Numbered from the stretch's first letter, positions 9,412 to 18,779 are shown. The stretch is DNA of 64,000 nt from Aquitalea denitrificans (GCF_009856625.1 NZ_CP047241.1:4216001-4280000); one strand, 5' to 3'. Numbers and translations: made by a program. The notes: generated by a model not told the origin, from the letters alone.

Positions 9412-10083
9412 TTACAGCCTGGAGCGCGTAATGGTTTCGCTGAACACCACCCGCTCAAGAACAGTCCGTACACGTGATGCATCTGCCGGCGGGTTTTTCA
9501 CCGCCTCATAACGCAGCTTCAGGTAGTAAGCCGTATCCGGCTGCGGCTTGAAGCCTACGATTTCGCCATAGAACAGCTGCCAGGGCTGGTTTTCACTGCT
9601 GCGCACCTGCAGGCATTGCATCTGCCCGGCACCCGCGCTGCAATTCTTGCGCACGCTGCTGACATACAGATACTGCGGCTGCTCCACCGCAGCCACCGGC
9701 TTGCTGACAACCGGGGCTGGCTGGCGAGTAAAGCGGTATTCCCCGCGGCTACCGTTCAGCACCAGCTCACCTGTTTTGCTATCCACTTTGTTGGTGAAGG
9801 GCTGGGACAAAAAGTCCAGATAAGCCTGCTCGGTCTGCATCATCGCCGGAGCACACATCATGCGGGCACTGGCCAACACCAGCTTGCCGGCCGCATTGTG
9901 CTGGCCGCTAAAGCGGTTGCAACCGGCAAAGCCACTTACCCGGCCATCCCGCACCGACAGGGTAGGTAGTGGTGTGGCTACATTGGGGGATGCCAGTTGC
10001 CAGTCGCCAGCAGGCAGATCAGCCTGTGCCCAGGCCAGTGCAGACAGCAGCACAGCCAGAAGTAGCGTGGTGTGACGGAACAT
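9412..10083 (-). CDS. META (HslJ-like) and DUF4377 domain secreted protein
   Basis: A 223-residue protein with an N-terminal signal peptide (cleavage plausible after AWAQA, near residue 21). Residues about 24-115 form a META/HslJ-type domain, shown by GFAGCNRFSGQ and ARMMCAPAMM...FLSQPF, the same pattern as E. coli HslJ. Residues about 140-223 match the DUF4377 pattern, with VSSVRKNC and QPWQLFYGEIVGF. Such proteins are envelope proteins of unclear biochemistry, linked in E. coli to heat and novobiocin tolerance. AAAGGAG precedes the start. It is a single gene between the heme operon and pntB. Confidence 0.85.
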   Translation of the reverse strand: MFRHTTLLLAVLLSALAWAQADLPAGDWQLASPNVATPLPTLSVRDGRVSGFAGCNRFSGQHNAAGKLVLASARMMCAPAMMQTEQAYLDFLSQPFTNKVDSKTGELVLNGSRGEYRFTRQPAPVVSKPVAAVEQPQYLYVSSVRKNCSAGAGQMQCLQVRSSENQPWQLFYGEIVGFKPQPDTAYYLKLRYEAVKNPPADASRVRTVLERVVFSETITRSRL

Positions 10084-10222
10084 TGCAGTCTCCTTTAATT
10101 AACAAATACTAATATAAGAAGGCAATACGATGGCCAAAGTTCCCGATCAGCATGTGCGGATTGGCGTGGGCCGGTTTTGCCAGCCATGGAAAACCCGCTG
10201 CCAGCAAGCCAGGCCACACACG

Positions 10223-10248
10223 AAAAACCCCGCCGGGACGGCGGGGTT
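10223..10248 (-). terminator. Intrinsic terminator of the pnt operon
   Basis: On the minus strand, AACCCCGCC pairs with GGCGGGGTT and is followed by a run of T. It lies 30 bases after the pntB stop. Confidence 0.85.
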
Positions 10249-10277
10249 GCACGAGATGACACAGTGGGTGGCAGTGC

Positions 10278-11651
10278 TTAATGCACCACACCCTTCACCA
10301 GGTCTTCCACCACTTTCTTGGCATCGCCAAACACCATCATGGTCTTGTCCATGTAGAACAGCTCGTTGTCGAGGCCGGCATAGCCCACGCTCATCGAACG
10401 CTTAACCACGATCACGGTACGCGCCTTGTGCGCTTCCAGAATCGGCATGCCGTAGATGGGGCTGGACTTATCCTTCTGCGCGGCCGGGTTCACCACATCG
10501 TTGGCACCAATCACCAGCACCACGTCGGTATTGTTGAAGTCAGAGTTGATCTCTTCCATCTCCAGTACCTGTTCGTACGGCACTTCGGCTTCCGCCAGCA
10601 GCACGTTCATATGGCCCGGCATACGGCCAGCCACCGGGTGAATGGCGTAGCGTACGGTGACGCCCTTCTCGTGCAGCAACTCGGCAAACTCCTGCAAGGC
10701 ATGCTGGGCGCGCGATACCGCCAGGCCATAACCCGGTACGATCACCACGCTGTCGGCATTGCTCATCAGGAAGGCTGCGTCTTCAGCGGAACCGGACTTG
10801 TAGTTCTTCGGGCCGCTATCACCAGCCGGGCCGGCACCACCCGACTCCGCACCAAAACCACCCAGCAACACCGAGACGATAGAACGGTTCATCGCCTTGC
10901 ACATGATGTAGGACAGGATGGCACCGGACGAACCCACGCAGGCACCAGCAATGATCAGCACCGGGTTGTTAAGCGTGAAGCCGATACCCGCTGCCGCCCA
11001 GCCAGAGTAGGAGTTGAGCATGGACACCACCACCGGCATGTCGGCACCACCGATGGGGATGATCAGCGTCACACCCAGCACCAGCGCAATGGCCACCATC
11101 GCCAGGAAGGCCGCATGGCTGTCGGTGACGAAGTAGGCAATGCCGAAGCCCACCATGGCCAGCGCCAGCACCAGATTCAGCAGATGCTGACCACTGAAGT
11201 TGACGGCCTTGGAGCCAAAGCGGCCGGACAGCTTGCCATAGGCAATCACCGAGGCGGTGAAGGTAATGGCACCAATAAACGCGCCAATGAACAGTTCCAC
11301 CTTCTGCACCGGGGTGTGTTCCACACCGCTATGGAAAATGGCAGCCACGGCAATCAGCACCGCGGACAGGCCCACCAGCGAGTGCATGGCGGCCACCAGC
11401 TCCGGCATGCCGGTCATTTCTACCGTTTTGGCCTTCCAGCCGCCAATCACGGCACCGGCCACAATGGCCGCGGCAATCAGCCCCAGCACCGGCTTGTCCA
11501 TGATGATGAAGGTGGTGCCCACGGCAATGATCATGCCGATGATGCCGAACTTGTTGCCGCGCAGCGCCGTCACCGGGCTGGACAGCCCCTTGAGCGCCAG
11601 GATGAACAGCACGGCCGCCACCAGATAAAGTACTGCAGAAATATTAGCCAT
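10278..11651 (-). CDS. pntB: NAD(P) transhydrogenase subunit beta
   Basis: A 457-residue subunit with about nine membrane helices in the first 260 residues, then a soluble NADP(H)-binding domain (dIII). The dIII signatures VIVPGYGLAVSRAQH, HPVAGRMPGHMNVLLAEA, VIGANDVVNPAA and VVKRSMSVGYAG are all present. With the alpha subunits it couples hydride transfer from NADH to NADP+ to proton entry across the inner membrane. It is the last gene of pntAA-pntAB-pntB and has the usual length for organisms with a split alpha subunit. Confidence 0.97.
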   Translation of the reverse strand: MANISAVLYLVAAVLFILALKGLSSPVTALRGNKFGIIGMIIAVGTTFIIMDKPVLGLIAAAIVAGAVIGGWKAKTVEMTGMPELVAAMHSLVGLSAVLIAVAAIFHSGVEHTPVQKVELFIGAFIGAITFTASVIAYGKLSGRFGSKAVNFSGQHLLNLVLALAMVGFGIAYFVTDSHAAFLAMVAIALVLGVTLIIPIGGADMPVVVSMLNSYSGWAAAGIGFTLNNPVLIIAGACVGSSGAILSYIMCKAMNRSIVSVLLGGFGAESGGAGPAGDSGPKNYKSGSAEDAAFLMSNADSVVIVPGYGLAVSRAQHALQEFAELLHEKGVTVRYAIHPVAGRMPGHMNVLLAEAEVPYEQVLEMEEINSDFNNTDVVLVIGANDVVNPAAQKDKSSPIYGMPILEAHKARTVIVVKRSMSVGYAGLDNELFYMDKTMMVFGDAKKVVEDLVKGVVH

Positions 11652-11660
11652 GGTTCTTCC

Positions 11661-11957
11661 TTACTTTTTCTTCTTCTTGAACATGTCCAGCATGCGCTGG
11701 GTGACCATGAAGCCGCCGAAGATGTTGATACTGGCCAGGAAGATGCCGATGGTACCCAGCACCGAGGTGAGGGTGATTTCGGAACCGTTGATGTCCACCA
11801 CCTGCAGCATGGCGCCGACGATGATGATGCCGGAAATGGCATTGGTCACCGCCATCAGCGGGGTATGCAGCGCCGGGGTGACGTTCCATACCACGTGGTA
11901 GCCGACAAACACGGCCAGCACGAAGACGGTAAGGCTGGCGATAAAGGGATCGACCAT
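11661..11957 (-). CDS. pntAB: NAD(P) transhydrogenase subunit alpha, membrane part (PntAB)
   Basis: A 98-residue membrane protein with three hydrophobic segments, corresponding to the C-terminal membrane portion of the E. coli alpha subunit, encoded here as a separate gene. The stretch VTPALHTPLMAVTNAISG is the conserved core. AGGAGAACAAAG precedes its ATG. It sits between pntAA and pntB with short gaps, forming one operon. Confidence 0.93.
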   Translation of the reverse strand: MVDPFIASLTVFVLAVFVGYHVVWNVTPALHTPLMAVTNAISGIIIVGAMLQVVDINGSEITLTSVLGTIGIFLASINIFGGFMVTQRMLDMFKKKKK

Positions 11958-11968
11958 CTTTGTTCTCC

Positions 11969-13090
11969 TTAGTTGGCCGCCGGGAAACGCACCTGGCCGT
12001 CGTGGGTCACCAGGGTGGCCGCCAGCAGGTCGTCTTCCAGATTGAGGGTGAAACCTTCCTTGCTCAGCATCAGCGACAGGAAGGTCAGCAGGTTCTTGGC
12101 ATACAGGCTGGAGGCATCCGCCGCCAGTTCGCCCGGCAGGTTGAACTGGCCCACCACGGTGACGTGGTTGTCAGTCACCACCACTTCACCGGGCTGGGTG
12201 CGTTCACAGTTGCCACCGGCTTCCGCGGCGATATCGATGATCACCGAGCCCGGCTTCATTGCGGCCACGATGTCGGCGCTGATCAGCGTCGGGGCCTTCT
12301 TGCCCGGAATCAGCGCGGTGGTGATGATGATGTCGGCGGCGCGGGCGTGCTTGCTCACCAGTTCGGCCTGACGACGTTTGTAGTCGTCCGACATTTCCTT
12401 GGCGTACACACCATCGCTGGCGGCTTTTTCTTCAGCGCTCATCGGCACTTCGATGAACTTGCCGCCCAGCGATTCCACCTGCTCCTTGGTGGAAGGACGC
12501 ACGTCGGTGGCTTCCACCACCGCACCCAGCCGCTTGGCGGTGGCAATGGCCTGCAAGCCGGCCACACCAACGCCCATGATCAGCACCTTGGCCGGTTTAA
12601 CCGTACCGGCAGCCGTCATCAACATGGGCATGAAGCGCGGGTAGTAATGGGTGGCCAGCAGCACCGCCTTGTAACCGGCGATGTTGTTCTGGCTGGACAG
12701 CACGTCCATGCTCTGCGCGCGTGTGGTACGCGGCAGCAGCTCCATGGCAAAGGCGGATACCTTGCGCGCTGCCAGTTGCGGGAAGGTGCTGTTCTGGTAC
12801 GGGGCCAGCTGGCCGATCAGCACCGCGCCGGTTTTCAGCTCGGCAATGCCGGCTTCGTCCAGCGGACGCACGGTCAGCACGATATCGGCCTGGGACAGCG
12901 CCTGGGCACGATCCGGGGCAATGCTGGCCCCGACATCAACGTAAGCCGCATCGGGAGCGGCGGCAAACTGCCCGGCTCCCTGCTCGACCACCACGGCGTG
13001 ACCCATGGCAACCAGCTTTTTCACCGTTTCCGGCGTTGCGGCCACGCGTTTTTCACCAGCCAGCTTTTCAGCCGGAATAGCGATCTGCAT
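11969..13090 (-). CDS. pntAA: NAD(P) transhydrogenase subunit alpha, NAD-binding part (PntAA)
   Basis: A 373-residue soluble NAD(H)-binding domain (dI), related to alanine dehydrogenase. Visible are the N-terminal EKRVAATPETVKKL, the Rossmann segment VLIMGVGVAGLQAIATAKRLGA, and the mobile loop region near TALIPGKKAPTL. The ATG at 13090 is used because AGGAG lies about eight bases before it; the upstream TTG start would contain that site. It is the first gene of the pnt operon; a minus-strand TATAAT about 90 bases upstream is the likely promoter element. Confidence 0.95.
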   Translation of the reverse strand: MQIAIPAEKLAGEKRVAATPETVKKLVAMGHAVVVEQGAGQFAAAPDAAYVDVGASIAPDRAQALSQADIVLTVRPLDEAGIAELKTGAVLIGQLAPYQNSTFPQLAARKVSAFAMELLPRTTRAQSMDVLSSQNNIAGYKAVLLATHYYPRFMPMLMTAAGTVKPAKVLIMGVGVAGLQAIATAKRLGAVVEATDVRPSTKEQVESLGGKFIEVPMSAEEKAASDGVYAKEMSDDYKRRQAELVSKHARAADIIITTALIPGKKAPTLISADIVAAMKPGSVIIDIAAEAGGNCERTQPGEVVVTDNHVTVVGQFNLPGELAADASSLYAKNLLTFLSLMLSKEGFTLNLEDDLLAATLVTHDGQVRFPAAN

Positions 13091-13535
13091 GGTGTGAATC
13101 TCCTGCAATGTGAAATGACAAAAACAAAAAATAAAGATAGTGAACGCCCGTGCGAGGCAATTTTCGAACGAGCGTTTGAATTATATTAAAACCATGAATG
13201 TTGATTTTGCGCAATGTTTTTACACAATTGCGACATTTGCCTACCATATACCGTCTGACAATCTGGTCAACACGGCAGGGTCTCCAGGCAGGATCACTGC
13301 AAAACAGGAGCAGGTACCGGCAGGGCGTCAGCATCACCATCTCCCGCCCTGCACCATCCGCCAGCCAGTTGGCAGACCGATATAAGTACAGGCAAGAGCA
13401 GTGCCGAGCATGGGAAAGCACCTCGTCGGAAGACACTAACGGTTCGCCAGCCAGCTTGTAAAGCAGGGTTAACCATTAACACCAAGGTGCTGTAAACAAA
13501 AATGAATTATCCGTGTAAGCAAAGGAGGATGCCAG
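13091..13535. other. Upstream region of pntAA
   Basis: Non-coding. An AT-rich section (13100-13260) contains a perfect minus-strand -10 hexamer TATAAT at 13185-13180, without a good -35. The rest shows no recognisable gene or site. Confidence 0.4.
13180..13185 (-). promoter_or_regulatory. Candidate -10 box of pntAA
   Basis: Minus-strand TATAAT in an AT-rich tract about 90 bases before the pntAA start. No convincing -35 at 16-18 bases was seen, so an activator may be needed or the match may be chance. Confidence 0.35.
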
Positions 13536-13655
13536 GTGACAACCGGCTTATCGTGCATTGCACCATTGTGCAAAGCCGCTTGTCAGCTACCGCCAGAACA
13601 GCCTCGGCAGGCGACATGGGCGGACTTGGGGATCCACACACCCCGCCAAATATAA
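13536..13655 (+). CDS. Possible 39-residue small ORF with strong ribosome-binding site
   Basis: A GTG-initiated frame of 39 codons preceded seven bases upstream by AAAGGAGG, one of the strongest ribosome-binding sequences in the window. The product would be soluble, with three cysteines in the first half, and no family is recognised. It lies alone in the long gap between pntAA and the hydroxylase gene, transcribed against both. It may be a true small protein, a leader peptide or chance; only the ribosome-binding site argues for it. Confidence 0.25.
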   Translation: MTTGLSCIAPLCKAACQLPPEQPRQATWADLGIHTPRQI

Positions 13656-13690
13656 GAATATTATGAATTTCAATGCAGATAAAATGACAA

Positions 13691-13734
13691 TCCCGCTGAC
13701 CGTGATAGCCCGAGCAGCATCACGGTCAGCGGGA
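13691..13734 (-). terminator. Long perfect inverted repeat, terminator of hydroxylase gene
   Basis: Sixteen-base perfect inverted repeat (arms 13691-13706 and 13719-13734) with a 12-base loop, located 46 bases beyond the stop of the minus-strand hydroxylase gene. Only a broken T-run follows on the minus strand, so it may stabilise the 3' end rather than terminate efficiently. Confidence 0.6.
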
Positions 13735-13779
13735 AAATATAGATGTGAAACTGCCGCATAAAAGCGACAGCTAGCGTAC

Positions 13780-14904
13780 TCAAGCGTAATACACAACGAT
13801 ACCCAGCAATAGCAGTAGCGCATCCAGCAGCAACAGGTGCAGAGCTGAACACTCGCGCTGTAACAGCCGCCCCAGTCCGACCAGGCCAGCCAGCTGCAAC
13901 AAGACAAAGCCCCACAGCAGAAGAGGAGACAGCGCATCGCTCTGCCACAAAAAGGCTGCTGCAACGACAGTCTGCAATACAAACTGCCAGAGTGCCGTCA
14001 GCATGGCCACACGTGTCAGCAGTGGGTTGTAACGCTTTCGTGCACGCTGCAAATCAAATGCAGGGCTGTTATCGCCAAGGCCATATGGCAACCAGCCCGG
14101 TGCCTTGAACCACACCTTCAATTTGTCCTGCCAGCGCGGTGCACGCCGTGCCAACTGCCACAATGGTGCATAGCCGGAGGCTACTGCCCACAGTGGGTTC
14201 CAGCTGTTAAGCGGTGTGCGGGTGCCGTACACCGGGGCTTCATCCTCTTCGATGAAGGTGCCGAACAAGCGGTCCCAGATGATGAGCATTCCTCCGTAAT
14301 TCTTGTCCAGATACTGGTCGTTCACCGCATGATGCACCCGGTGGTTGGATGGCGAGGAAAACACCTTGTCGAACCAGCCCAGCTTGCCGATATGCTCGGT
14401 ATGAATCCAGAACTGATACAGCAGCACGATCAGCCCGGCCAAGGCAAACTGGGCCGGCGGCACCCCCAGCAAGGCCATGGGCAGATAGAACGGCCAGCCC
14501 AGAAACGCCACCGTGCTTTCCTGCCGCAAGGCGGTGGATAGATTGAAATGCTGGCTCTGGTGATGCACGGCATGTGCCGCCCAGAATACCGCGCTTTCAT
14601 GGCCGACACGGTGCAGCCAGTAATCACAGAAGTCGAACATCACGATGGCCAGCAGCCAGCCCCATGGCGTTGCCCACAGCGCAACATGTGGAAGCAGGGC
14701 AAGATGTCGCCACACCAGCGCATACAGGCCGATCTGGAACAACATGCTGACACTGGCCACCAGCTGGCTGAGCAAACCCTGGCTCAGGCTGGCCAGCGCG
14801 TCACTCAGGCGATAGGTATTGCGGCCAATGGCCAGGCCGTAGCCGATTTCCACCAGCATCAGCAGCAGGAAAACCGGGAAGGCGTATACGGTGATTTGTT
14901 CCAT
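13780..14904 (-). CDS. Sterol desaturase / fatty acid hydroxylase family membrane protein
   Basis: A 374-residue di-iron membrane protein of the fatty acid hydroxylase superfamily. The three histidine clusters that bind the iron pair are visible: HRVGH, HAVHHQSQH and HRVHHAVN. Several hydrophobic helices surround them and extra helices occupy the C-terminal third (about residues 285-374). The family uses O2 to hydroxylate or desaturate lipids; the substrate cannot be told from sequence. The ATG at 14904 gives the usual hydrophobic N-terminus, while the longer frame adds an unlikely 36-residue extension. It is a single gene downstream of mnmE on the same strand. Confidence 0.85.
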   Translation of the reverse strand: MEQITVYAFPVFLLLMLVEIGYGLAIGRNTYRLSDALASLSQGLLSQLVASVSMLFQIGLYALVWRHLALLPHVALWATPWGWLLAIVMFDFCDYWLHRVGHESAVFWAAHAVHHQSQHFNLSTALRQESTVAFLGWPFYLPMALLGVPPAQFALAGLIVLLYQFWIHTEHIGKLGWFDKVFSSPSNHRVHHAVNDQYLDKNYGGMLIIWDRLFGTFIEEDEAPVYGTRTPLNSWNPLWAVASGYAPLWQLARRAPRWQDKLKVWFKAPGWLPYGLGDNSPAFDLQRARKRYNPLLTRVAMLTALWQFVLQTVVAAAFLWQSDALSPLLLWGFVLLQLAGLVGLGRLLQRECSALHLLLLDALLLLLGIVVYYA

Positions 14905-15051
14905 CAGACTTGATCCGCAAGACATGGCAAAACGGCAGGAGAAGTGCCAGTACCCAACGGTACAGCAAAGCCAGGCGGAAGATTGTTGGAATTTTGTTGC
15001 GCCAAGCGCCAAGCTGCTGGCAGCCTGGCCGGGAGAAGCGGCTGGCAGGTG

Positions 15052-16404
15052 TTACTTGCCGATGCAGAAGCGGCTGAAGATGACCCCCAGCAGGTCGTCC
15101 GGGGTGAACTGGCCGGTAATTTCCGACAGCGCGTTCTGTGCCAATCGCAGCTCTTCGGCGAAGATTTCCACCATTTCCCAGTCGGTATGCGCCAGCTCCA
15201 TATGCTCGGCAGCACGGCGGATGGCATCCAGATGACGCTCGCGCGCCAGGAACACGCCTTCGCTGGCACCGCTATAGCCAATCAGCTCCAGCAGCCGCGC
15301 TTTCAGCAGGTCAACACCGGCATGGGTGCGGGCGGACAGGCGCAGCACGCTGCGGCCATCTTCTTCAGCCATGCCGATGCTTTCGCCGCTCAGATCGGCC
15401 TTGTTGTAGATGAACAGGCGCGGCAACTGCGGCGGGATGCGCTCCAGAATGGCTTCCACTTCGGCGGTCACGCCTTCGCGGCTGTCCACCAGCACCAGCG
15501 CCACATCGGCGCGCTCCACCGCCTGCCAGGTGCGTTCGATGCCGATCTTCTCCACCACGTCATCGGTATCGCGCAGGCCGGCGGTGTCGATGATATGCAC
15601 CGGCACACCGTCGATGACGATTTCCTCGCGCACGGTATCACGGGTGGTGCCGGCAATATCGGTGACGATGGCGATATCGTCCCCTGCCAGCGCATTCATC
15701 AGGCTGGATTTGCCCACATTGGGCTGACCCACCAGTACCACGTGCATGCCTTCGCGCAGGATGGCACCTTGCCGTGCGGTGGCCTGCACCTGTTGCAGGC
15801 GCTGACGCAGGGTTTGCAGCTTGCCCAGTGCATCGGCCTGCTTGAGGAAGTCGATTTCCTCTTCCGGAAAGTCCAGCGTGGCTTCCACCAGCATGCGCAG
15901 GGTGATCAGCTCATCCACCAGCACGTGGATTTCATTGGAGAACGCGCCTTTCAGCGATTTGAGCGCGCTGCGGGCAGCGGTTTCGCTGGAAGCATCAATC
16001 AGGTCGGCCACGCTTTCGGCCTGGGCCAGGTCCATCTTGTCGTTGAGGAAGGCGCGCTTGGAGAATTCGCCCGGCTCGGCCAGCCGTGCACCCAGCTGCA
16101 GGCAGCGGGTCAGCAGCATGTTGAGCACCACCGGCCCGCCATGACCTTGCAGCTCCAGCACGTCCTCGCCGGTAAAGCTGTTCGGGCCGGGGAAGTACAG
16201 CAGCAGGCCGTTGTCGATAGCCTCGCCATCTGCCGCGTAGAAATCGGTATACGTCGCGTAGCGCGGCTTGGGTTGCTTGCCGCCGCTCAGTGCCGCAGCA
16301 AAGGGCAGCAGCTCACGCCCGGAAACGCGGATGACGCCCACGCCACCGCGACCGGGAGCGGTGGCAATGGCACAGATGGTGACGGGAGCGTAAGCGGTAT
16401 GCAT
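15052..16404 (-). CDS. mnmE: tRNA modification GTPase MnmE
   Basis: A 450-residue GTPase that, with MnmG, adds (carboxymethyl)aminomethyl groups to U34 of certain tRNAs. The N-terminal formyl-THF-binding domain begins with TICAIATAPGRGGVGVIRVSG. The G domain has GQPNVGKSSLMN (G1), the switch with DIAGTTRD, DTAGLRDT (G3) and NKAD (G4). The C-terminal CIGK is the conserved motif ending the helical domain. Length is standard. It follows the yidC terminator, so it is likely transcribed separately. Confidence 0.97.
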   Translation of the reverse strand: MHTAYAPVTICAIATAPGRGGVGVIRVSGRELLPFAAALSGGKQPKPRYATYTDFYAADGEAIDNGLLLYFPGPNSFTGEDVLELQGHGGPVVLNMLLTRCLQLGARLAEPGEFSKRAFLNDKMDLAQAESVADLIDASSETAARSALKSLKGAFSNEIHVLVDELITLRMLVEATLDFPEEEIDFLKQADALGKLQTLRQRLQQVQATARQGAILREGMHVVLVGQPNVGKSSLMNALAGDDIAIVTDIAGTTRDTVREEIVIDGVPVHIIDTAGLRDTDDVVEKIGIERTWQAVERADVALVLVDSREGVTAEVEAILERIPPQLPRLFIYNKADLSGESIGMAEEDGRSVLRLSARTHAGVDLLKARLLELIGYSGASEGVFLARERHLDAIRRAAEHMELAHTDWEMVEIFAEELRLAQNALSEITGQFTPDDLLGVIFSRFCIGK

Positions 16405-16502
16405 GGCGGTTTCCTTGCTGCTGACAGGCTGGCCGAAGCAGCCGCTGCACCGGTGGCGACAGCTGCTTGGGTCAGCTTGCGCTGATTTTTTACTGTATCA
16501 GG

Positions 16503-16534
16503 AAAAAAGCCCGGCCTTTATCCGGCCGGGCTTT
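16503..16534 (-). terminator. Intrinsic terminator of the rpmH-rnpA-yidD-yidC operon
   Basis: AAAGCCCGGCC and GGCCGGGCTTT form an 11-base stem with a seven-base loop, followed on the minus strand by a six-T run. It lies just after the yidC stop. Confidence 0.9.
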
Positions 16535-16554
16535 CTGGAACACTACTGTCCAAT

Positions 16555-18204
16555 TCAGGACTGCAGGGCTACTTTCTTGCTGTTTTCAATACTCTTGTTG
16601 ATATACCACTGCTGGGCAATCGACAGGATATTGTTGACTGCGTAGTACAGCACCAGACCAGCCGGGAAGAAGAAGAACATGGCCGAGAAGGCAACCGGCA
16701 TGATCTTCATCATCTTCGCCTGCATCGGGTCGGTCGGCGGCGGGTTCAGGAAGGTTTGCAGGAACATGGTGGCAGCCATGATTACCGGCAACACATAGAA
16801 CGGGTCCGGACGGGCCAGGTCGGTGTACCACAGAATCCACGGAGCCTGACGCAGCTCAACCGAAGCCAGCAGCGCCCAGTACAGGCCGATGAACACCGGA
16901 ATCTGGATCAGCATGGGCAGACAGCCACCCAGCGGATTCACCTTCTCGCTCTTGTACATTTCCATCACGGCCTGCTGGAACTTCATGCGGTCGTCGCCGT
17001 ATTGTTCCTTCATGCGTTCCAGACGCGGTGCCAGGGCCTTCATCTTGGCCATGGAGCGGTAGGACGCAGCGGTCAGCGGATAGAAGATGGCCTTCACGGT
17101 GAGGGTGAGCAGCACGATGGCCCAGCCCCAGTTCTGTACCAGACCGTGCAGCTTGGTCAGCAGCCAGAACAGCGGGGAAGCAAAGATGTGTACCCAGCCG
17201 TAGTCCTTGGAGTATTCCAGGCCGTCGGCAATCTTGGTCAGTACGCTGTAGTCTTCCGGGCCGGCATACAGCGGCACGGTGATGGAAGCAGTCTGGCCCG
17301 GATTGATGGTTTTCAGGTCAACCGTAGCGGCAGCAGAATACAGGCCGTTGTTGTCCTTCAGCTCGAAGTGGCAGGACTTGTCGTCCTTGCACACGCTGGC
17401 AGCATCCAGCGGCTTCAGGATCCAGGCGGTCATGAAGTAGTGCTGCAGCATGCCCACCCAGCCATCGGTGGCGTTCTTGGTGTAATCGCCCTTGCCTTTG
17501 GCCAGGTCTTCGAAGGAAACCTTCTGGAACTTGTTGTCAGCGGTGTAAACAGCCGGGCCGGTAAAGGTGTGGGCAAAGCGGCCTTCGCCTTCCGGGGCCT
17601 GGCTATCACGCAGGAGACGATAATAGGCAGTCGGGGCAAGCGGCGTGCTGCCACCGTTGGTGATATCGAAGCGTACCGCGATATCGTAGCTACCCTTCTT
17701 GAAGGTATAGGTTTTCACCACCTGCACGCCATTGGCGGCCGGGGCGGTCAGCTTGACCTGCAGGCTGTCGCCGCTCAGGGTGTAGCTGGACTGCGTAGCA
17801 GTGTAAACCGTCTTGTGGGTGGGCAGGGCCGGATTGCTGGCAGCCACCAGGCCGGTCTGGGCCACGTACACGCGACCATTCTTGTCGGTGAGCAGCTCGA
17901 ACGGCTTTTTGGCGTCCGTGGCGGAGTCGTGCTTCAGCAAATCCAGCTGACGCAGGTCACCACCTACGGTATCGATTTCGGCCTTGAGCACATCGGTGGT
18001 CACACGAATGCGCTGGCCAGCGATGAGCTTGGCTGCCTCAACAGGCTGGGCGCTGGCGGTATGGCTTGCCGGTGCGTCCGGCTGCGAAGCCGTTTGTGTC
18101 TGTGCCACCTGCTGCGGGGCAGGCTTGGGCGCAAAGTACTCCTGCCACAGCAGGAGGATGCCCATGGACAGAACGATGAAGATTATGAGTCGCTTGGAAT
18201 CCAT
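16555..18204 (-). CDS. yidC: Membrane protein insertase YidC
   Basis: A 549-residue YidC/Oxa1 insertase that places proteins in the inner membrane, alone or with SecYEG. It begins with the family-typical MDSKRLIIFIVLSMGILLLW membrane anchor, followed by a low-complexity linker, a large periplasmic beta domain (about residues 70-340), and the five-helix insertase core with YPLTAASYRSMAKM, the coiled-coil hairpin and NPLGGCLPMLIQIPVF. ATG 18204 was chosen for this conserved N-terminus. It is the last gene of the leftward operon. Confidence 0.97.
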   Translation of the reverse strand: MDSKRLIIFIVLSMGILLLWQEYFAPKPAPQQVAQTQTASQPDAPASHTASAQPVEAAKLIAGQRIRVTTDVLKAEIDTVGGDLRQLDLLKHDSATDAKKPFELLTDKNGRVYVAQTGLVAASNPALPTHKTVYTATQSSYTLSGDSLQVKLTAPAANGVQVVKTYTFKKGSYDIAVRFDITNGGSTPLAPTAYYRLLRDSQAPEGEGRFAHTFTGPAVYTADNKFQKVSFEDLAKGKGDYTKNATDGWVGMLQHYFMTAWILKPLDAASVCKDDKSCHFELKDNNGLYSAAATVDLKTINPGQTASITVPLYAGPEDYSVLTKIADGLEYSKDYGWVHIFASPLFWLLTKLHGLVQNWGWAIVLLTLTVKAIFYPLTAASYRSMAKMKALAPRLERMKEQYGDDRMKFQQAVMEMYKSEKVNPLGGCLPMLIQIPVFIGLYWALLASVELRQAPWILWYTDLARPDPFYVLPVIMAATMFLQTFLNPPPTDPMQAKMMKIMPVAFSAMFFFFPAGLVLYYAVNNILSIAQQWYINKSIENSKKVALQS

Positions 18205-18223
18205 CTCTACGATACCGGAAAGT

Positions 18224-18433
18224 TCAGGGAACCGGGTCATAACCACTGCCACCCCAGGGGTGACAGCGCCCGATGCGTTTCATCGCCAGAAAGCCGCCCT
18301 TGCAGGCGCCATGCTTTCTCACCGCCTCGATCGCGTAACTGGAACAGGTCGGCACATAGCGACACCGTGGTGCCAGCCATGGGCTGATGGCCAGTTGATA
18401 AAAACGGATCAGGAGGATGAGGAGGCGCGACAT
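18224..18433 (-). CDS. yidD: Membrane protein insertion efficiency factor YidD
   Basis: A 69-residue member of the YidD family, with the N-terminal amphipathic/hydrophobic helix and the conserved cysteine-containing core CRYVPTCSSYAIEA, KGGFLAMKRIGRCHPWGGSGYDPVP-type C-terminus. It assists YidC-dependent insertion at the cytoplasmic face of the membrane. Its start lies inside the end of rnpA (25-base overlap), the usual arrangement, suggesting coupled translation. Confidence 0.95.
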   Translation of the reverse strand: MSRLLILLIRFYQLAISPWLAPRCRYVPTCSSYAIEAVRKHGACKGGFLAMKRIGRCHPWGGSGYDPVP

Positions 18434-18771
18434 CGTGCCAGTTTAGCAAAGAGTGTAGACAAGGCGATGACAGCTTCTGCTCTGTCAGCGCGTGAAAAAG
18501 CCAGTTTGGCACGGACAATGTAGTCCTGTGCCGGCAAGCTTGCCTGATTCAGGCGAAACCACTCGCGCACGGTACGCTTGATGTAGTTGCGGCGTACCGC
18601 CCGTTTGTGGACTTTTCTGCCCACCACCAGGCCAACCCGGGCATGGCCCAGATCGTTGGGACGGGCATATACCTGAAACAAAGCCGTGCTGCGCGCTTGC
18701 CGCAAACTAAAAACGGATGAAAATTCATCCGTTTTTAATAGCCGGTGCACACGGCGAAAGCGATAAGTCAT
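18409..18771 (-). CDS. rnpA: Ribonuclease P protein component
   Basis: A 120-residue basic protein subunit of RNase P, which matures the 5' end of tRNAs. The conserved RNR-type motif is seen as KRAVRRNYIKRTVREWFR, with RVGLVVGRKVHKRAV before it. The start at 18771 gives the typical MTYRFRRVHRLLKTDEF N-terminus; the open frame further upstream runs through rpmH in another frame and is not coding. It lies between rpmH and yidD. Confidence 0.95.
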   Translation of the reverse strand: MTYRFRRVHRLLKTDEFSSVFSLRQARSTALFQVYARPNDLGHARVGLVVGRKVHKRAVRRNYIKRTVREWFRLNQASLPAQDYIVRAKLAFSRADRAEAVIALSTLFAKLARCRASSSS

Positions 18772-18779
18772 TACTGAAC

